DNA from: Gammaproteobacteria bacterium
Lineage (GTDB): Bacteria > Pseudomonadota > Gammaproteobacteria > Pseudomonadales > Pseudohongiellaceae
Direction of reading: 5' to 3'
DNA: 64,000 nt
Assembly (NCBI GenBank): GCA_029244985.1
Contig: JAQWQD010000028.1
Span: forward strand, 30,893 to 94,892
Positions 44,757 to 54,512 of this stretch are shown here, one piece after another. Positions within the stretch are counted from its first letter, which is position 1; each line of letters starts with the position of its first letter. The notes beneath the pieces are model-generated. The model had not been told where the DNA came from, searched no databases, and saw nothing but the letters and a program-made list of their open reading frames with translations. The position numbers and the translations under genes are program-made.

Positions 44757-46184
44757 ATGAAATCGACTCTTTCTGTTTTAATCACTGGATTGGCATTAAC
44801 TATGCCTTTAATGGCAGCAGAATCGCGGCCAGATCCGCTCGCGGACCCAATACCGGAGCAAATACAGAAAGGCGATATTAGCGTTACGCTCGAAGAATTT
44901 GTTCAAGTCCCACGTACTGCAGATTCTGCTATGCCTCGTCAAACTAACGGCGCTTATGCGCGTATACAATATATGATGCCTCTTCCGGATGGATCTGGCC
45001 GCTTAGTTATAAATGACCTGCGAGGGCCTATTTACCTCACTGATGAAAATGGCATTAACCCTACAATTTATCTCGATATGCGGAATGAAGACATTGATTT
45101 TAGTGACTCAACTTTCCCCAATGAAACGGGAGTAGCTGGAGTAGCTTTTCATCCTGACTTCGCCCAAGCTGGCCGTGCGGGTTTTGGAAAATTTTATACT
45201 GCGTCTAGTTCTCCTTCAGATGCGGGTGTCGCAAATTATCTAGATAACGCTGCGGAAAATCATGAAAGTGTAATTCTTGAATGGACTAGCAGTGACCCTA
45301 TATCCAATACATTTTCTGGCACGTCCCGCGAAATTTTTCGAATGGGTCAGTTCGATCAGAACCACAACATTGGGACTATAGCATTTAACCCAGCGGCCAA
45401 TCCTGGGGACGCTGATTACGGGATGCTCTATGCAAGTTTCGGCGACGGCGGCGGGGCTAATGACCCTTATGAGTATGGTCAGTCTACAACAGAACCTATG
45501 TCCAGTATTTTACGGATAGATCCGTTGGGTGGAGTAGGTGATGCGGCTTATGGTATTCCGACAGATAATCCATTTGTGGGGGTTGCTGGCTTCGCCCCAG
45601 AAATTTGGGCCTACGGGTTGCGCCACGCACAAGCATTCTCTTTTGATAGAGACGGCACGATGTACATCTGCGACATAGGCCAAACCCAAATAGAAGAAAT
45701 TAATATTGGTGCAGCTGGAGCTAATTATGGCTGGCGGGTAAGAGAGGGAACTTTTGCGACTGCGTTCGGAATCGGCGATGTTAGGCCCAATCCAGTGTAT
45801 CCAAGACCTGAGGATGAACAAGAATTTAGCTACCCGGTAGCTCAATTTGACCACGACGAAGGTAATGCCATTAGTAGCGGCTTTGTATACCGGGGAACTT
45901 CAATACCTGAGCTGCAAGGCAAATTCGTTTTTACTGATATGGTGACTGGCCGTGTTTTTTATATCGATACGACCAACTTGGAAGCAGATAATCCAGCTAC
46001 GATTCTAGAACTGCGAATAGAATTTTTTGGGGTCGAAAGAAATATCGCAGACGCATTAGGTTTTCCTAATACTTATTCCAGAGGAAACCGTGCTGGCCTT
46101 AGACTTGGTATCGATTCGCAGGGAGAGCTGTATTTCCTCACCAAAGGCGATGGCAAGGTTCGCAAAATGGTACCTATTTCGTAA
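44757..46184 (+). CDS. PQQ-dependent sugar dehydrogenase (Gdh/Hhip-like)
   Basis: 475 residues with a signal peptide (MKSTLSVLITGLALTMPLMAAE) and the six-bladed propeller of the glucose/sorbosone dehydrogenase family: ETGVAGVAFHPDFAQ, FDQNHNIGTIAFNP, YASFGDGGGANDPYEYGQ, EIWAYGLRHAQAFSFD and GAAGANYGWRVREG. These are the blade loops that place PQQ and calcium. It would oxidise an aldose or aldehyde in the periplasm and pass electrons to a cytochrome or quinone. No PQQ synthesis gene is in the window. Confidence 0.9.
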   Translation: MKSTLSVLITGLALTMPLMAAESRPDPLADPIPEQIQKGDISVTLEEFVQVPRTADSAMPRQTNGAYARIQYMMPLPDGSGRLVINDLRGPIYLTDENGINPTIYLDMRNEDIDFSDSTFPNETGVAGVAFHPDFAQAGRAGFGKFYTASSSPSDAGVANYLDNAAENHESVILEWTSSDPISNTFSGTSREIFRMGQFDQNHNIGTIAFNPAANPGDADYGMLYASFGDGGGANDPYEYGQSTTEPMSSILRIDPLGGVGDAAYGIPTDNPFVGVAGFAPEIWAYGLRHAQAFSFDRDGTMYICDIGQTQIEEINIGAAGANYGWRVREGTFATAFGIGDVRPNPVYPRPEDEQEFSYPVAQFDHDEGNAISSGFVYRGTSIPELQGKFVFTDMVTGRVFYIDTTNLEADNPATILELRIEFFGVERNIADALGFPNTYSRGNRAGLRLGIDSQGELYFLTKGDGKVRKMVPIS

Positions 46185-46276
46185 ACGCAAACTCAAACAA
46201 TTCAACGATTTCGATTAGGACAATATAAAAGTGCATCAGTTTGCCTGGATATAAATAATATGCTTAGAGAAAACTT

Positions 46277-46609
46277 ATGAAGAATTGGATATTTTTATCG
46301 ATAGCGATCGTGTCTGAGGTTATTGCTACTTCTGGATTAAAGGCCAGCGAAGGGTTTACAGTGCTAGTACCATCAATAATCGTAGCACTGGGCTACAGTT
46401 CAGCGTTTTTCTTTCTTTCATTAACGTTACGAACCATTCCTGTTGGGATGGCATATGCCATCTGGTCAGGCGTTGGAGTTGCGCTAATCACGATCCTAGG
46501 ATGGATTATTTTTGATCAAAAACTCGACATGGCTGCAATTATCGGAATTCTTTTGATCATTGCGGGCGTCATAATTATGTACAGTTTCTCAGAATCAGTG
46601 GCGTACTGA
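46277..46609 (+). CDS. SMR family small multidrug efflux protein
   Basis: 110 residues with four membrane helices, the size of EmrE (110). The essential proton- and drug-binding glutamate is in AIVSEVIATSGLKASEGFT, and the family motif continues with VGMAYAIWSGVGVALITILG. It works as an inner-membrane dimer that exchanges protons for cationic compounds or guanidinium-like metabolites. The EmrE/SugE split cannot be settled here, but the TSGLKASEGFT and WSGVGVALI forms favour the EmrE/QacE side. It is a single gene. Confidence 0.93.
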   Translation: MKNWIFLSIAIVSEVIATSGLKASEGFTVLVPSIIVALGYSSAFFFLSLTLRTIPVGMAYAIWSGVGVALITILGWIIFDQKLDMAAIIGILLIIAGVIIMYSFSESVAY

Positions 46610-46823
46610 AATCAATAGCAGCTATAAACAGGTTGGCCAAAAGTGAACTTACTTTCTATACAAATTCGTGATTTCAAGTTTAAGTAGTGCGTTGGCTTAA
46701 GGCGAAATTAAGGTAATTGAATAAAATCTCACAGATCGAAGATGAGAACCAACAGAAATGTTGAGCTGATCTATGCCTTTCGATTTCTTTCATTAATGAT
46801 TGACTAGCATTGGATGGACTAAT

Positions 46824-47705
46824 ATGAATTTGATAAAAAAAAATAGATTTTTGCAGAAAATCACTCAATCTTGTTTTGTTGTCACAATGATGACTGCTTT
46901 AGCATTATTTACTTCTAACTCTAACGCGCAAAACAGACTCAGCATTGCGGAGGTAAAAGGTGGCCTACACATGATTACTGGGCCCGGTGGGAATATTGGT
47001 GTCAGGATAACTTCGGAGGGTGTAATTCTGATTGATGATAAATTTCCCCAGGACTTTGATGAAATTCAATCTCTTGTTGCTTCCGTGAGCGACTTACCGG
47101 TGCGCTATGTCATTAACACACATCATCATGGCGATCATTCGGGAAGCAATGCTGGTTTTTTACCTATTGCTGAAGTCATTGCGCATAAAAACGCACGCGA
47201 AAATATGATACGTGGAAATCAGGATGGGTTGCCGCGAATTGTTTACAGCGGTGAAACTTCTGTTTTCCTGGGAGGGGTGGAGGTTCAGGTCTATCACTTG
47301 GGTAGAGGTCACACTAATGGTGATTCTGTGGTGTATTTTCCAGATTTAAAAACTGTCCATGGAGGCGATCTCTTGCATGGAACAGCACCATTCATTGATT
47401 ATGGTAATGGTGGGTCTAGTCATGGTTGGGTGGGAACTATGAATAATATTCTCGCAATTGATTTTGATACGGCAATCCCCGGTCATGGTGCAGTTATGAA
47501 TAGACGAGACGTGTTGAATTTTCGAAACCAAATGGAAGCAGTGAGAGAGCGCATGACTAGTTTGATACGAAATGGACTGGAATCCGATGATGCACCTGAT
47601 GAAATTATTGACGAGGGGCTTAGTTGGACACAAGCAGAGAATGGTTTGTTTATGCAAAGAAGTATTCCAGGTTTTTATGAAGAAATTTCTGCAGAAATAG
47701 ATTAG
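46824..47705 (+). CDS. Exported MBL-fold metallo-hydrolase
   Basis: 293 residues with a signal peptide (MNLIKKNRFLQKI...SNSNAQ) and a metallo-beta-lactamase fold. Zinc ligands are HHHGDHSGS (H-x-H-x-D-H), the later VHGGDLLHG block and PGHGAVM. An ATG at 46800 is also in frame, but GGATGGA lies just before 46824 and the signal peptide begins there. The closest pattern is the group that includes SoxH/quinoprotein-relay and B3-like hydrolases; antibiotic hydrolysis should not be assumed. The ACT gene follows 33 bases downstream. Confidence 0.9.
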   Translation: MNLIKKNRFLQKITQSCFVVTMMTALALFTSNSNAQNRLSIAEVKGGLHMITGPGGNIGVRITSEGVILIDDKFPQDFDEIQSLVASVSDLPVRYVINTHHHGDHSGSNAGFLPIAEVIAHKNARENMIRGNQDGLPRIVYSGETSVFLGGVEVQVYHLGRGHTNGDSVVYFPDLKTVHGGDLLHGTAPFIDYGNGGSSHGWVGTMNNILAIDFDTAIPGHGAVMNRRDVLNFRNQMEAVRERMTSLIRNGLESDDAPDEIIDEGLSWTQAENGLFMQRSIPGFYEEISAEID

Positions 47706-47738
47706 AAATAAACCAAAGCAAAAAAGGAAGATTGGCGC

Positions 47739-48137
47739 GTGTCAGGAGAAAAGAATCTCGAAAAGCTTTTGATGTTAATGCAACCGAAATTGCTGGACGG
47801 TAATTTTGTGTTTTGTACAATCTCTGATGGCGACCTTAGTGACATATTAAAATTAGCTCCCATAGCTAGTTTTCAGGAGGAAGAAGGACTAAGCCTTCTT
47901 TCTTCTCAACAAAATGCTGACGAAGCTAACATCAAATATGAATCTGTATTAAAAGGAATCACATTGTCGGTTCACTCTAGTCTTGATGCGGTTGGATTTA
48001 CTGCAGCAGTAGCAAATAAACTGGCAAGCAATGGTATTCCAGCTAACGTTGTAGCGGCCTACTACCATGATCATGTTTTTGTACCAGCAGACAAAGCGCA
48101 ATTTGCATTGCAACTCTTAACGGAATTAGCAGAGTAG
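47739..48137 (+). CDS. ACT domain-containing protein
   Basis: 132 residues in two ACT-like halves (COG3602 type). The N-terminal half opens MSGEKNLEKLLMLMQPKLLD, with GNFVFCTISDGDLSDILKL; the C-terminal half has ITLSVHSSLDAVGFTAAVAN, then LASNGIPANVVAAYYHDHVF and VPADKAQFALQLL. It is a likely small-ligand (amino acid) sensor in the cytoplasm; no partner enzyme is evident. The start is GTG with AAGGAAG upstream. Confidence 0.9.
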   Translation: MSGEKNLEKLLMLMQPKLLDGNFVFCTISDGDLSDILKLAPIASFQEEEGLSLLSSQQNADEANIKYESVLKGITLSVHSSLDAVGFTAAVANKLASNGIPANVVAAYYHDHVFVPADKAQFALQLLTELAE

Positions 48138-48315
48138 GCATTTTGCTTCGTATGCGCTTCTGGCCACTAAAGATCTTCCATTTTTGGGGTAGCCCTGTTT
48201 CTTGATTGGTCCCGGCTATCGGAGTTTCAGCCATAGCTCGGATCGACTTTTCTAGGGTATAGTTGGAAACTTTCCAGAGCCATCGAAAGTAGTGAATAAG
48301 AAAAAGGACCGCACA

Positions 48316-50745
48316 ATGACCGTTGCCATACGCAAGATTCTAGTCTCTATCCTTACTCTAATCGCCTGCAATGTGACTTTAGCCCAAACCACGTCTAGAA
48401 TTTCCCTAGAGGGACTCGAACAATCCGTGGAGATACTTAAGGATCGATGGGGTATTTCTCATATTTATGCTCAAACGGAGCATGATTTGTTTTTTGCCCA
48501 AGGGTACAGTGCTGCCCGTGACAGGCTATTTCAATTTGAAATTTGGCGGGCACAGGCAACCGGCACTGCCGCGGAGATTTTGGGCCCGCGGGCTATCGAC
48601 AGAGATCATGGTACGCGTTTATTTAAGTTTCGTGGCGACATGACCCAAGAGATGAATCACTACCACCCCAACGGCGTGGAAATCATCACTGCCTTCGTCG
48701 CTGGTGTTAATGCCTATATCAAAGAAGCTTTGACAGCTCCAGACGATTTACCCTTGCCATTTCGCTTGTTGGGTATTGAACCGAAGCTCTGGACGCCAGA
48801 GGTTGTGATTTCCCGACATCAGGGATTACTCGGAAATATTGGACTTGAGCTAAACACTGGTCGGGCGGTTTGCACAATCGGCGAGGAGAAAGTTCGTGAG
48901 CTTCGTTATTTTCATCCGCATGACCCGATTCTCACTTTAGACCCACTAGTTAATTGTGACTCATTAGTTAGCAATGATGTTCTGCATTTGTACACCAGCT
49001 ATCGGCGGCCGATCCGATTTGAGCCTGATGACATTGTTTTGGCAGAGTTTCGTAATTCAGAAATAGCTTTCGAAAGCATAGCCTCAGTTATGAACGAGGA
49101 AGAGAAAGAACTTCAAAAACGTAGCATCGATGATATTGGTAGTAACAACTGGGTAGTCAGTGGCGAATTAACGCAAGATGGTTGGCCCATGATGATTAAC
49201 GACCCGCATCGTAGCCAGGCTATACCGTCACTACGTTATTGGTCTCATTTAGTGGGTCCAGGCTGGAATGTCATCGGAGGTGGTGAGCCTGAAATTCCTG
49301 GCATTTCGATTGGCCATAACGAATTCGGCGCCTGGGGTCTAACCGTATTTAATACCGATGGCGAAGATCTTTATGTTTATGAAACTAACCCCTTGAACTC
49401 AAATCAATATCGTTACAACGGCTACTGGGAAGAAATGCGCGTTATTTCTGAAACAATTAAGGTTAAAGGTTCAGAGCCTGTGGAGCTCGAATTGAAATAC
49501 ACTCGTCATGGCCCAGTAAGTTTTGAAGACGCGGAAAATAATTTAGCTTATGCAGTTCGGCCCGCTTGGATGGAGATAGGCGGCGCACCTTATCTAGCCT
49601 CATTACGGATGGATCAAGCTCAAACTTGGGAAGAGTTTCGTGAAGCGTCGAACTATAGCAATATCCCTGGGGAGAATATGATCTGGGCGGATCGTGAAGG
49701 CAATATTGGTTGGCAGGCGGTAGGCATCGCTCCTATTCGCCGCAATTTCAGCGGCATGGTGCCCGTTCCAGGCGATGGCCGATATGAGTGGGATGGTTAT
49801 CTCCCTATAAAAGCTAAGCCCAATGAATATAATCCAGCGCGAGGTTTCATCGAAACATCCAATAGTAACTACACGCCGCCTAATTATCCTTACCTTGATG
49901 CTATCGGTTTTACCTGGACTGATCCGTTTCGCTGGGCGCGCGGTAGTGAAGTGTTAGGGTCTGGTCGAAAATTTAACATGACCGACATGATTGAATTGCA
50001 ACATGATTACCTGTCTATACCAGCGCGTACGCTTATGCCTTTCTTTAAAAGCCTGGAAGCGCAAGATCCGCAGGTAGAGCAAGCAAGACAGATGCTGCTT
50101 AATTGGGATTTCGTATTGAATAAGGATTCCATTGAAGCAGGTATCTATGTCGCTTTCGAACGCCAATTGTTAGATAACATCGAAGCATTAAAGGTGCCGG
50201 AAATTGCCCAGAGTTATTTGAGCGTTGGTATGAAAACCACAATCGATATGCTGCTGGCACCAGACGGGGATTTTGGTGTGGATCCGATTCAGGGGCGTGA
50301 CGAGTTTTTGATCAACACCTTAAGCCAAGGTATTGCAACCTTAAGAGAAAAACTTGGACCGAATATTGAGAATTGGGTGTATGGACAGGAGGATTATAAA
50401 CATGCACTTATTCGTCATCCCCTTAGTCCGGCGCTAAACGATGAGCTTCAGCAACGATTAAACGTTGGTCCTCTACCACGAGGAGGTAATGGATTTACAT
50501 TAGGGAATACTGGCAGTGGCGATAATCAAACGTCAGGTGCATCCTTTCGAATCTTTATAGATACTCGTGACTGGGATAATACGTTAGGAATGAATACTCC
50601 AGGACAGGTAGGGGACCCAGACAGTCCTTTGTATGAGAATCTATTTGAACTTTGGGCAAACGATAAAGTTTTTCCTGCGTTTTATTCGCGTAACAAGATA
50701 GAAAGTGTTCTTTATGAAAAGCTTGAGCTAAGCCCATCGAATTAG
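48316..50745 (+). CDS. Penicillin acylase family N-terminal nucleophile hydrolase
   Basis: 809 residues. A signal peptide (to VTLAQ) is followed by the alpha segment (EILKDRWGISHIYAQTEHDL, QGYSAARDRLFQFEIWRA). The new N-terminus after self-cleavage is Ser276 in GSNNWVVSG, then PMMINDPH. WADREGNIGWQAVGIAPIR and RGFIETSNSNYTPP lie in the beta segment. The family hydrolyses amides of acyl amino acids, acyl-homoserine lactones and penicillins; the substrate here is unknown. I prefer ATG 48316, with AAGGA seven bases upstream, to GTG 48292. The amidohydrolase follows 65 bases downstream. Confidence 0.92.
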   Translation: MTVAIRKILVSILTLIACNVTLAQTTSRISLEGLEQSVEILKDRWGISHIYAQTEHDLFFAQGYSAARDRLFQFEIWRAQATGTAAEILGPRAIDRDHGTRLFKFRGDMTQEMNHYHPNGVEIITAFVAGVNAYIKEALTAPDDLPLPFRLLGIEPKLWTPEVVISRHQGLLGNIGLELNTGRAVCTIGEEKVRELRYFHPHDPILTLDPLVNCDSLVSNDVLHLYTSYRRPIRFEPDDIVLAEFRNSEIAFESIASVMNEEEKELQKRSIDDIGSNNWVVSGELTQDGWPMMINDPHRSQAIPSLRYWSHLVGPGWNVIGGGEPEIPGISIGHNEFGAWGLTVFNTDGEDLYVYETNPLNSNQYRYNGYWEEMRVISETIKVKGSEPVELELKYTRHGPVSFEDAENNLAYAVRPAWMEIGGAPYLASLRMDQAQTWEEFREASNYSNIPGENMIWADREGNIGWQAVGIAPIRRNFSGMVPVPGDGRYEWDGYLPIKAKPNEYNPARGFIETSNSNYTPPNYPYLDAIGFTWTDPFRWARGSEVLGSGRKFNMTDMIELQHDYLSIPARTLMPFFKSLEAQDPQVEQARQMLLNWDFVLNKDSIEAGIYVAFERQLLDNIEALKVPEIAQSYLSVGMKTTIDMLLAPDGDFGVDPIQGRDEFLINTLSQGIATLREKLGPNIENWVYGQEDYKHALIRHPLSPALNDELQQRLNVGPLPRGGNGFTLGNTGSGDNQTSGASFRIFIDTRDWDNTLGMNTPGQVGDPDSPLYENLFELWANDKVFPAFYSRNKIESVLYEKLELSPSN

Positions 50746-50810
50746 TAGAACAGAAATTATTGGTGTGAGGCATGTAAGTTCAAAAGGGGAAAATCTCAGG
50801 GGCAATGTAA

Positions 50811-52283
50811 ATGACAATAAAAGATTTATTAGATAAAGACGGCCTTAGGCTGCCTATTAAAATCGATAGTACTTCAAATGGAGAGTACGAACCTATACCC
50901 ATTTCAGAACGTAGTCAGCAGGGTAACAAACGAGCTCTGGAACTGGCGACGGATTATTCCAAGCGCAAAGGTCAGTCTCGTCGACAATTTTTAGTGTCGA
51001 GCTGCGGAGCAGCAAGCACCTTATTGGCAATAAATCAGGCAAATGCATATCACGGTCGCACTGGCGGCTTTTACGATGTCCGTGATGAAAGTGCTTTGGA
51101 CAATGATTCCGCAAACGCGGAAGTTAGTGGAGGTGAATTTATTTTTGATGTTCAGGGGCACTATGTAAACCCGGCAGGAGATTGGCTGGGTCGCATCCCT
51201 CCCAGTTCCAGACCCTATGCTGGCATGGACAAAGCCAGTTGTGAAGCTGGAGCAACAGGTGATGATCGCGGCTACCTTAATTGCCTTTCTGAGAGTGAAT
51301 TCATAAAAGATATTTTTCTCGACAGTGATACGGACATAATGGTGTTGTCCTTTGTTCCCTCTACCCGGGAAAATGAACCGGTAACCATTGAAGATGCGGA
51401 TAAAACTCGACAGATCGTTGCTGAACTGGGCGGAAGTAAGCGATTGATGATTCATGGCCGGGTAAATCCAAATCAAGAAGGTGATTTAGAAGGTATGGAT
51501 GAGCTGGCGGAAAACTGGGATATTTCTGCCTTTAAAACCTATACCCAATATGGCCCCGGCGGTGTTGGTTTTTTTCTGCACGATGATCCTGGTGTTGCAA
51601 TGATTGAACGTGCTCAGAGATTAGGTGTAAAAAATATATGTGTTCACAAAGGTTTGCCTTTCGGACCTCAATCCTATGAGCATAGCCAGTCTAGTGATAT
51701 TGGAATTGTTGCTAAAATGTTTCCGGATATGAATTTCCTGGTTTATCACTCAAGTTTCGTTGGTGGTAATCAAGAGCAAGAATTTGTAGATGGTTCTGGT
51801 CGTGATGGCATTGATACCCTAATTCAGTCACTTGTAGATAACGAAGTTGGGCCAAATTCTAATGTCTTTGCGGAATTAGGAAGCACTTGGCGCTTCTTAA
51901 TGCGTGAGCCAGATAATGCAGCTCACGCACTTGGCAAGCTTTTAAAATACTGCGGCGAAGAAAATGTACTTTGGGGAACAGACTCTATCTGGTATGGATC
52001 TCCTCAAGATCAGATTCAGGCGTTTAGAACCTTTCAGATTTCTGAGGAGTTTAGGGAGCGCTATGGCTACACTGAAATAACCTCAGAACTTAGGCGCAAG
52101 GTATTTGGATTAAACGCTTCGGTTCCTTATGGTATTGATGATGCAGAAATTCGGGCTTTAACGTCCACAGATTTCGTAACCAAGGAGAAATTAGCTTATC
52201 AGGAAAATCCACAACCTAACTTTCTCACCTATGGGCCAAAGAACCGTCGAGAATTTTTGAACTTTCTGAAATGGGGAGGTTAG
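50811..52283 (+). CDS. Exported amidohydrolase (PF04909-like) with late twin-arginine motif
   Basis: 490 residues of the metal-dependent amidohydrolase-2 group: GHYVNPAG for the first metal histidine region, ICVHKGLPFG and FLVYHSSFVG for further histidines, and LWGTDSIWYGSP for the aspartate. A Tat-like signal (SRRQFLVSSCGAASTLLAIN) begins only at about residue 58, after a charged ~55-residue leader, so the real start may be later or the leader unusual. The family decarboxylates or hydrolyses aromatic and acidic substrates. Tat export would suit a metalloenzyme folded in the cytoplasm. Confidence 0.82.
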   Translation: MTIKDLLDKDGLRLPIKIDSTSNGEYEPIPISERSQQGNKRALELATDYSKRKGQSRRQFLVSSCGAASTLLAINQANAYHGRTGGFYDVRDESALDNDSANAEVSGGEFIFDVQGHYVNPAGDWLGRIPPSSRPYAGMDKASCEAGATGDDRGYLNCLSESEFIKDIFLDSDTDIMVLSFVPSTRENEPVTIEDADKTRQIVAELGGSKRLMIHGRVNPNQEGDLEGMDELAENWDISAFKTYTQYGPGGVGFFLHDDPGVAMIERAQRLGVKNICVHKGLPFGPQSYEHSQSSDIGIVAKMFPDMNFLVYHSSFVGGNQEQEFVDGSGRDGIDTLIQSLVDNEVGPNSNVFAELGSTWRFLMREPDNAAHALGKLLKYCGEENVLWGTDSIWYGSPQDQIQAFRTFQISEEFRERYGYTEITSELRRKVFGLNASVPYGIDDAEIRALTSTDFVTKEKLAYQENPQPNFLTYGPKNRREFLNFLKWGG

Positions 52284-52592
52284 ACAAGGCATACGCATTA
52301 ACTTCTTTCGAAAACGACCTGTTCTGTGAATTCTACTTAATTCAATTCGCTGTAACGCATGATTTAAGCGAGATGCAAGTGACCCAATGGCATTGAATTA
52401 AGTTGCCAATGGGTAAGTGCTCCGTGCCCAGTCAATAAAAATTTCTGAGGGATATTCGAGTCTTGCAAACAGGTATAGCCAAAATGAAATCAATTTCCTA
52501 CTTGATCTTGGCGTAAATCTAATTCAGAAACCTTAGTGTCGGGCGGCATTTTTAAATAGAGTGAGAAACTTTTTGGATTCATAATAAATTAA
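52284..52592. other. Intergenic region with imperfect hairpin
   Basis: About 300 bases without a credible gene. CCCAATGGCA and TGCCAATGGG (about 52383-52418) form an inverted repeat with one mismatch around a 12-base AT-rich centre. No T tract follows, so it is not a standard terminator. Its role is unclear. Confidence 0.4.
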
Positions 52593-53537
52593 TCAATCAA
52601 AACATGAACTCTGCTCATCATAAGCATTCACTTCGACGCTGACATGCTGCAACTTAATATATTCTGCGATTCTGGATTTGTAGTAGGCTGGTTGTTGTGG
52701 ATTGTTGGAAACGATTGAAATCACCGCTGAATAGATGCCAGGACCGATAGTCCAAACATGAAGGTCAACAATTTTACTGCTTTCTTCAGATTCGATAGCA
52801 AGCTGAATACTATTACATGTGTCTGCTGATGCCTGTTCGTCAAGAATTATTGTGCTGGTTGTTTTCAATAAACCGAAAGACCACCTCGCTACCAAAATTG
52901 CACCGACAATCCCCATTAACGGGTCCATCCAGATCGCACCAAAATACTTTCCTATCAGAAGCGCGAATATGGCTAAAAATGACGTGAGTGCATCGGCTAA
53001 GACATGCAGGTAGGCTGATTTCAAATTATGATCATGATGATGGTGATCATGGTTATGGCCATGATCCAGACCTAGAATCAATACCGATGCACCATTAACA
53101 ACCAGGCCAACTACAGCTACAAGAATAGCTTGATTAAAAGCAATTTCTACAGGTTCAATTAAGCGCGTAATGCTTTCGAAAGCCATCATAGTGGCGAATA
53201 CTGCTAGCAAGATTGCGCCGGTATACCCTCCTAGTGTATTTATTTTTCCAGTGCCAAAACTGTAACGTTCATTGTGAGCGTGGCGACGGGCATAAACGTA
53301 GGCAAATGCATTGATACTTAGGGCAACAGCATGGCTCCCCATATGTAATCCATCTGCTAAAAGAGCCATTGAGCCAAAGGCGATCCCAGCGGCAATCTCA
53401 ACTATCATCATGCTTGCGGTTATGGTGATTACTAGCAAGGTTCTGAATTCACCAGGGCGTTTCTGGTCCTGACCAAAAGAGTGCTGGTGCCGCCAGCGCT
53501 TTAGTATTTCTTCTTCCATGTCTGTAGAGTGCCTCAT
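52593..53537 (-). CDS. dmeF: CDF family metal efflux transporter (DmeF-like)
   Basis: 314 residues with six membrane helices. The N-terminal HQHSF and the segments FGSMALLADGLHMGSHAVAL and YARRHAHNERYSFGTGK match DmeF, the Co(II)/Ni(II) exporter, more closely than ZitB or CzcD. The histidine-rich loop DHGHNHDHHHHDHN lies between helices 4 and 5, and HVLADALTSFLAI carries the second H-x-x-x-D metal site. The cytosolic C-terminal domain includes IVDLHVWTIGPGIYSAVISI. It expels divalent metal in exchange for protons. No RcnR/DmeR-type regulator is adjacent. Confidence 0.9.
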   Translation of the reverse strand: MRHSTDMEEEILKRWRHQHSFGQDQKRPGEFRTLLVITITASMMIVEIAAGIAFGSMALLADGLHMGSHAVALSINAFAYVYARRHAHNERYSFGTGKINTLGGYTGAILLAVFATMMAFESITRLIEPVEIAFNQAILVAVVGLVVNGASVLILGLDHGHNHDHHHHDHNLKSAYLHVLADALTSFLAIFALLIGKYFGAIWMDPLMGIVGAILVARWSFGLLKTTSTIILDEQASADTCNSIQLAIESEESSKIVDLHVWTIGPGIYSAVISIVSNNPQQPAYYKSRIAEYIKLQHVSVEVNAYDEQSSCFD

Positions 53538-53635
53538 TCTTGGGTTATTACTCAGCCATTTGATATAGTATCTACTGTTATTGGATTTATATAATCCAGT
53601 TACCCAATTCTGATTTTGCTTAATATGGAGTAATA

Positions 53636-54214
53636 ATGAACAAGCTACTAGTTGGGGTTATATTCCTCCCATTTTTCTCGTCAATTTCCTTAGCTATTGA
53701 AGATCCAGACCCGGCGCTGAATGAGATCATTAACTTCCGCCAGTACAGTGAAAGATTTGCCAGCGCTGGTCAGCCAACTCGAGAACAATTTCAAACTATT
53801 GCTGAGCAGGGGTTTGAGCGAATCGTCTACATTGCATTTACCAACAATCCTAATGCCTTGCCCGATGCAGATATAGTAATTAAAGATTTGGGTATGGAAT
53901 ACATGCAAGTTCCTGTAGATTTCTCTAACCCATTGCCTGATGAATTTTATGCCTTTGCTGATTCTATGGAGCGCAATCGGGGAAAGAAAACTTTGCTCCA
54001 TTGTCAGGTTAATGCTCGCGCAACAGCCTTTAGTTTTCTTTACCGCGTAATTTATGACAATACTTCTGTGGAGGTGGCTAAAGCCGATATGAATACAGTA
54101 TGGCAGCCAAATGAAGTGTGGCGAGATTTTATTTTTGAAGTAATGAATCAGAATAATGTGGACCCAAATTGTCCAGGCTGCGATTGGACACTTCCGCCCC
54201 CGAGGGGTCAATGA
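53636..54214 (+). CDS. Exported PTP-like (DSP-type) phosphatase
   Basis: 192 residues with a signal peptide (MNKLLVGVIFLPFFSSISLA) and a dual-specificity-phosphatase-like fold: RFASAGQPTREQFQTIAEQG opens the domain and KTLLHCQVNARATAFSFLYR is the phosphate loop. The loop is C-x4-R rather than the usual C-x5-R, a form that I recall in related exported proteins, so the chemistry is uncertain. The tail has two cysteines (NCPGCDW). It is a periplasmic protein of unknown substrate and a single gene, divergent from dmeF; GGAG precedes the ATG. Confidence 0.83.
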   Translation: MNKLLVGVIFLPFFSSISLAIEDPDPALNEIINFRQYSERFASAGQPTREQFQTIAEQGFERIVYIAFTNNPNALPDADIVIKDLGMEYMQVPVDFSNPLPDEFYAFADSMERNRGKKTLLHCQVNARATAFSFLYRVIYDNTSVEVAKADMNTVWQPNEVWRDFIFEVMNQNNVDPNCPGCDWTLPPPRGQ

Positions 54215-54461
54215 TGTCGCCGTATGTTTAATAGCACCAGCGTATTTAAGTGCTAAACCCTAGCTCCTGTAAGGTGAGTGTTGCAGAAAAATAGAGTTCA
54301 CAAGCACGCACTCATTGAATGCAATAAGCGAGTGAGAAAAGTGCTATTGATCAAGGCCTTTAATAGCTGCGCAGAAAGAGGTCAACAAAAGCTTGGATGC
54401 TCTCTTTGTAAACTCAGTTAACTAAGACCAGTCAAAGTAATTATCAATAAATTTTAAACAT

Positions 54462-54490
54462 AAAAAAGGCGAGGCAGCCCTCGCCTTTTG
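54462..54490 (-). terminator. Rho-independent terminator of the redoxin/cytochrome fusion gene
   Basis: On the minus strand GGCGAGG-GCTG-CCTCGCC forms a perfect seven-base stem, extended by A-T pairs and followed by TTTTTT. It lies about 25 bases after the gene's stop. The flanking A/T runs make it potentially bidirectional. Confidence 0.88.
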
Positions 54491-54512
54491 CGGTTAGGAG
54501 CGGACCAAGAGT

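Noticed and set aside
46824..47705. Antibiotic-resistance metallo-beta-lactamase
   Set aside because: The zinc motif alone is shared by many hydrolases; nothing specific to B1-B3 lactamases or resistance context was seen.
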